A DNA stretch of 64,000 nt. It comes from an uncultured Tolumonas sp. GTDB lineage: Bacteria > Pseudomonadota > Gammaproteobacteria > Enterobacterales > Aeromonadaceae. The stretch is taken from NCBI RefSeq assembly GCF_963678185.1, contig NZ_OY782757.1:3800501-3864500 (forward strand). The letters run 5' to 3'. Positions 61,260 to 64,000 of this stretch are shown one piece after another (positions within the stretch are counted from its first letter, which is position 1; each line of letters begins with the position of its first letter). The notes below the pieces were generated by a model. The model saw only the letters and a list, made by a program, of their open reading frames with translations. It made no database searches and was not told where the DNA came from. The position numbers and the translations under genes were made by a program.

Positions 61260-64000
61260 TTACAGTTGCGTTTGTTTAAGCTGTTCCAGCAATCGGGTAA
61301 ATTCCTGCTGTGGTAATGGCTTGTTACGCAGATAACCTTGGAAAAAATCACAGTTCAGAGTGCGTAACACATCCAGTTGTTGCTCGGTTTCAACCCCTTC
61401 CGCCAATACCCGAAAGCCTAAAACGGTGGCCAGATTAACCACACAAGAAACCAATGCCTGATCTTTATAGTCTTCCGCCAGCCGGTTGATAAATGAGCGA
61501 TCTAACTTCACTTCATTGACGGGCAAGGTTTTCAGATAGGCCAGTGAAGAATAGCCGGTGCCAAAATCATCAATCGATAAACTAACCCCTAACTGGCGCA
61601 GTTGCTGCATTTTATCGATGGTGTCTTGCAGATTTTCCAGCACGACGGACTCGGTAATTTCCAGCATCAGTTTTTCCGCTGGCATATTGGTATTTTTCAG
61701 CAGCCATTCCACTTGGGTTACGAAGTCATGGCAATGATATTGGCGGGCACTGACGTTGACGGATACGCCCGGCAAATGAAGCCCGTTATCTTGCCAGTAA
61801 ACAAATTGTTCGCAGGCCTGTTTCAGCACCCACCAGCCGATATCGTTGATAAGGCTGGTTTCTTCGGCGACCGGAATAAACTCACCGGGGGGGATCAGTT
61901 TTCCCTGATGTTCCCAACGGATCAAAGCTTCTGCACCAATCAGCTTGCCAGTCGCGGTTTCATATTGTGGCTGATAGTGCAGACGGAATTCACCGGAGGT
62001 GAGGGCGCTGCGTAATTTGATATTCAACTCAAGCCGCTTTCTGATTTCATCGGCCATGTCTTCCGTAAAAAAGGCAAACTGGCCACGGTTATGCTGTTTG
62101 GCGGTATGCGAGGCGGTTTCCACCTGCTTTAATAATTCGAGGGGCTCTGATTCTGAACCGAACAAGGTAATGCCTAACGTACAAGTGACATGTAAAGAGA
62201 TGCCATTAAGTATGTAAGGTGTTTGGAATATACCGAGTAATTGATTGGCGATAAATTCGCAATGAATGCGTGCGGTAACATCGCTTTGCCCAAGTGATGC
62301 GGCAATTAACAACAACTGGTCGGACGATATGCGAGTCAGATAATAATTTGGGAATTGCTGCTGCAGGCGCTGAACCATTTTAATCAGCAGTAAATCGCCA
62401 TAAGCATGGCCAAGCGAGTCGTTGATGTTTTTGAAGTTATCAACATCAATCAGCAATAAGCCATTGATCTCTTGGCTTTGTTGCGCACTTTCCACCGTTT
62501 CGGCGAGTTTTTCCAATAACGATCTGCGGTTCGGTAAACCGGTTAAATCATCGGAATAAGCCAGTCGCTCAATTTGTGCTTCGGTACTGCGTTGTTCGGC
62601 CAAATCTTCAAAGGCACAGACATAGTGGCGAACCACGCCATATTCCATAATGGCATTGACTCTGAGGTGCACTGGGAAATAAAAGCCACTGCTGCGAACC
62701 AGCCGCTCTTCGCCTTGCCAGCAATTATCTTGTTCCAGTGCCGTCAGTAATGTATCGAAGAAATCATCGCCGTAATAACGTGGCCGAAGTAGCCGGAAGT
62801 GTTTGTTTAACACCTGTGCTTCGTTATAACCGGTAATACTGCAAAAGGCTGAGTTGACCCGCTCGATAATGCCACGATGGTTGATGATCAACATTGCCAG
62901 CCGGTTATCAAAGGCCGCTTCAGCTGTTTTCAGTTGGCTCGTTAATGACTGATGGTGTAACTCTGCTTGTATTCGCACCTGAACTAGTGCCAGCACCTGC
63001 ATGATGTTGGTCCAGTGTTCCGGCAAATCACGGAAAAACAGCAGAATTATCCCAGAGAGATTGTTTTTGTTATCCTTCAAGGCCAGCGCAAAACACCATT
63101 GTTCATGTTGCATCAGCTGGTGGGGCAGCGATTCCTGATCCCAGATCATATGCCCGGACTGCAATAATTGCTGACGCAAGCTGTGGCTGAATTCCAGCAC
63201 GGGTGGCAGATGACCATCACTGGTCGGGCAAGGCTGGATGTAGCCGGGTAAATCAGCGCATTGCACAGCGAGCAGACAACGTGTGGCTCCGGTTTTTTGT
63301 TGCAACAGCCCCTGAACTTCGGCAAAGAAATCCGCACCATGCAATGCAGCTATTTCCGTATTAAATTGGTGTAGCCAATCAGATGTTTGTTGGGTAATTG
63401 CTTTGGGGGCTGGAGAGGTTTGTGGCGCTGGAAACTCATTTATCATGAGCAACGTTGCTGCAGTTTGCGCCAGCTGGAATAACTCAGGAGCAAAGCTGTC
63501 TTGCAACTGTCGATATTCTAACGTCAGTACACCACAAAGTTGCCGTTCTACCCGAATCGCCGTATCCAAACGTGCCAAAATGCCGCTTTCTTTGTAATAA
63601 TTCTGGCCTACAAGCAAAGGCTGATGATGCACATCGGAAAAGCCCAGCTGCTGGCGGATATCCAGCGCACGCTGATAGCGCCGATCGACAGGTTGGCTTC
63701 GTGGTAGAGCTTCATTACTACTGCTATAAATCGGCGATAGTGTTTGTTGCTGTAATTGCCAGACAATCAGGCGGTCGCAGCCGGAATAATATTGAATGGT
63801 TTCCAGTAACTGACGGTTACGTTCAGGGCCGGAGAGCCCTTGCACTGATTTTTCCAGTTCAAGAACGGCTAACCCTTGTGTCGAGGCGACTTTGCGCATC
63901 GGTTTGGCAAAAATAAGCCAATGTGAAGATTCAGTTGGCGTAACATTAAGTTGCCAGCAAACGTTATCCAGTTCTATGTTGATGGTTTGTGGCTGATTTT
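61260..64000 (-). CDS. PAS-GGDEF-EAL signalling protein, 5' end beyond the window
   Basis: A cyclic-di-GMP protein with at least 913 visible residues. An ATG lies at 63899, but the frame stays open to the window edge ([18 protein letters not shown]...), so the real start is probably outside. Two GAF-like regions come first, then a PAS domain ([20 protein letters not shown]). The GGDEF domain keeps [12 protein letters not shown] and [14 protein letters not shown], but its active loop reads [10 protein letters not shown] instead of GGDEF and is probably inactive as a cyclase. The EAL domain looks intact: [29 protein letters not shown] and LAEGVET. It is a predicted phosphodiesterase. Confidence 0.9.
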   Translation of the reverse strand, partial: NQPQTINIELDNVCWQLNVTPTESSHWLIFAKPMRKVASTQGLAVLELEKSVQGLSGPERNRQLLETIQYYSGCDRLIVWQLQQQTLSPIYSSSNEALPRSQPVDRRYQRALDIRQQLGFSDVHHQPLLVGQNYYKESGILARLDTAIRVERQLCGVLTLEYRQLQDSFAPELFQLAQTAATLLMINEFPAPQTSPAPKAITQQTSDWLHQFNTEIAALHGADFFAEVQGLLQQKTGATRCLLAVQCADLPGYIQPCPTSDGHLPPVLEFSHSLRQQLLQSGHMIWDQESLPHQLMQHEQWCFALALKDNKNNLSGIILLFFRDLPEHWTNIMQVLALVQVRIQAELHHQSLTSQLKTAEAAFDNRLAMLIINHRGIIERVNSAFCSITGYNEAQVLNKHFRLLRPRYYGDDFFDTLLTALEQDNCWQGEERLVRSSGFYFPVHLRVNAIMEYGVVRHYVCAFEDLAEQRSTEAQIERLAYSDDLTGLPNRRSLLEKLAETVESAQQSQEINGLLLIDVDNFKNINDSLGHAYGDLLLIKMVQRLQQQFPNYYLTRISSDQLLLIAASLGQSDVTARIHCEFIANQLLGIFQTPYILNGISLHVTCTLGITLFGSESEPLELLKQVETASHTAKQHNRGQFAFFTEDMADEIRKRLELNIKLRSALTSGEFRLHYQPQYETATGKLIGAEALIRWEHQGKLIPPGEFIPVAEETSLINDIGWWVLKQACEQFVYWQDNGLHLPGVSVNVSARQYHCHDFVTQVEWLLKNTNMPAEKLMLEITESVVLENLQDTIDKMQQLRQLGVSLSIDDFGTGYSSLAYLKTLPVNEVKLDRSFINRLAEDYKDQALVSCVVNLATVLGFRVLAEGVETEQQLDVLRTLNCDFFQGYLRNKPLPQQEFTRLLEQLKQTQL

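Overview
The window comes from the chromosome of a gammaproteobacterium. The protein sequences, the tig-clpP-clpX-lon-hupB-ppiD block, the proQ-prc pair, the yeaG-yeaH-ycgB block and the ERIC-type repeats fit the Aeromonadales / enteric-Vibrio side of the class. A Tolumonas-like member of the Aeromonadaceae is my best guess, but this is inference from remembered sequences and not a database match. No phage, plasmid, insertion sequence, CRISPR array, rRNA or tRNA gene was seen. Most of the window is core metabolism and housekeeping.

Layout. 1-5434: L-rhamnose catabolism (rhaB-rhaA-rhaT on minus, a RhaS-type AraC regulator and an iron alcohol dehydrogenase on plus). 5583-8394: a small unknown gene and a second Lon protease. 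8597-13363: the ycgB/yeaH/yeaG stress operon behind a candidate sigma-54 promoter. 13734-19948: glycogen phosphorylase, the YoaA helicase, tsaB, a small unknown gene and an Slp-type lipoprotein. 19967-26682: an ERIC repeat, then a TPP-riboswitch-controlled thiamin operon thiC-thiDE-thiF-thiS-thiG-thiH. 26917-28103: an orphan STAS protein and mtgA. 28288-36609: the protein-quality-control block tig, clpP, clpX, lon, hupB, ppiD. 36821-41190: proQ-prc, purT, ogt. 41407-45774: a nitrate/nitrite-type chemoreceptor, asnS and a HAMP sensor with no output domain. 46098-48557: a GH4 6-phospho-glycosidase diverging from a LysR regulator. 48507-53535: the biotin cluster bioA / bioB-F-C-D around a candidate BirA operator. 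53693-55545: htpX with a sigma-32-like promoter, and ribB under an FMN riboswitch. 55694-61118: tamA and an apparently frameshifted tamB. 61260-64000: the 3' part of a PAS-GGDEF-EAL protein.

The pathways are compact. The thiamin and biotin operons show repeated stop/start overlaps, so translational coupling is likely. Proteostasis genes are over-represented (two Lon proteases, ClpXP, trigger factor, PpiD, Prc, HtpX), and two of them carry good matches to the heat-shock promoter consensus.

I did not find a convincing undescribed system. The points most worth a second look are the tamB frameshift, the ERIC elements including a deleted 61-bp hairpin derivative, the extra Lon next to the yeaGH-ycgB operon, the STAS protein lacking its phosphorylatable serine, the output-less HAMP sensor, the unknown small gene under a cluster of GTTCA/TGAAC repeats, and several specific candidate operators.
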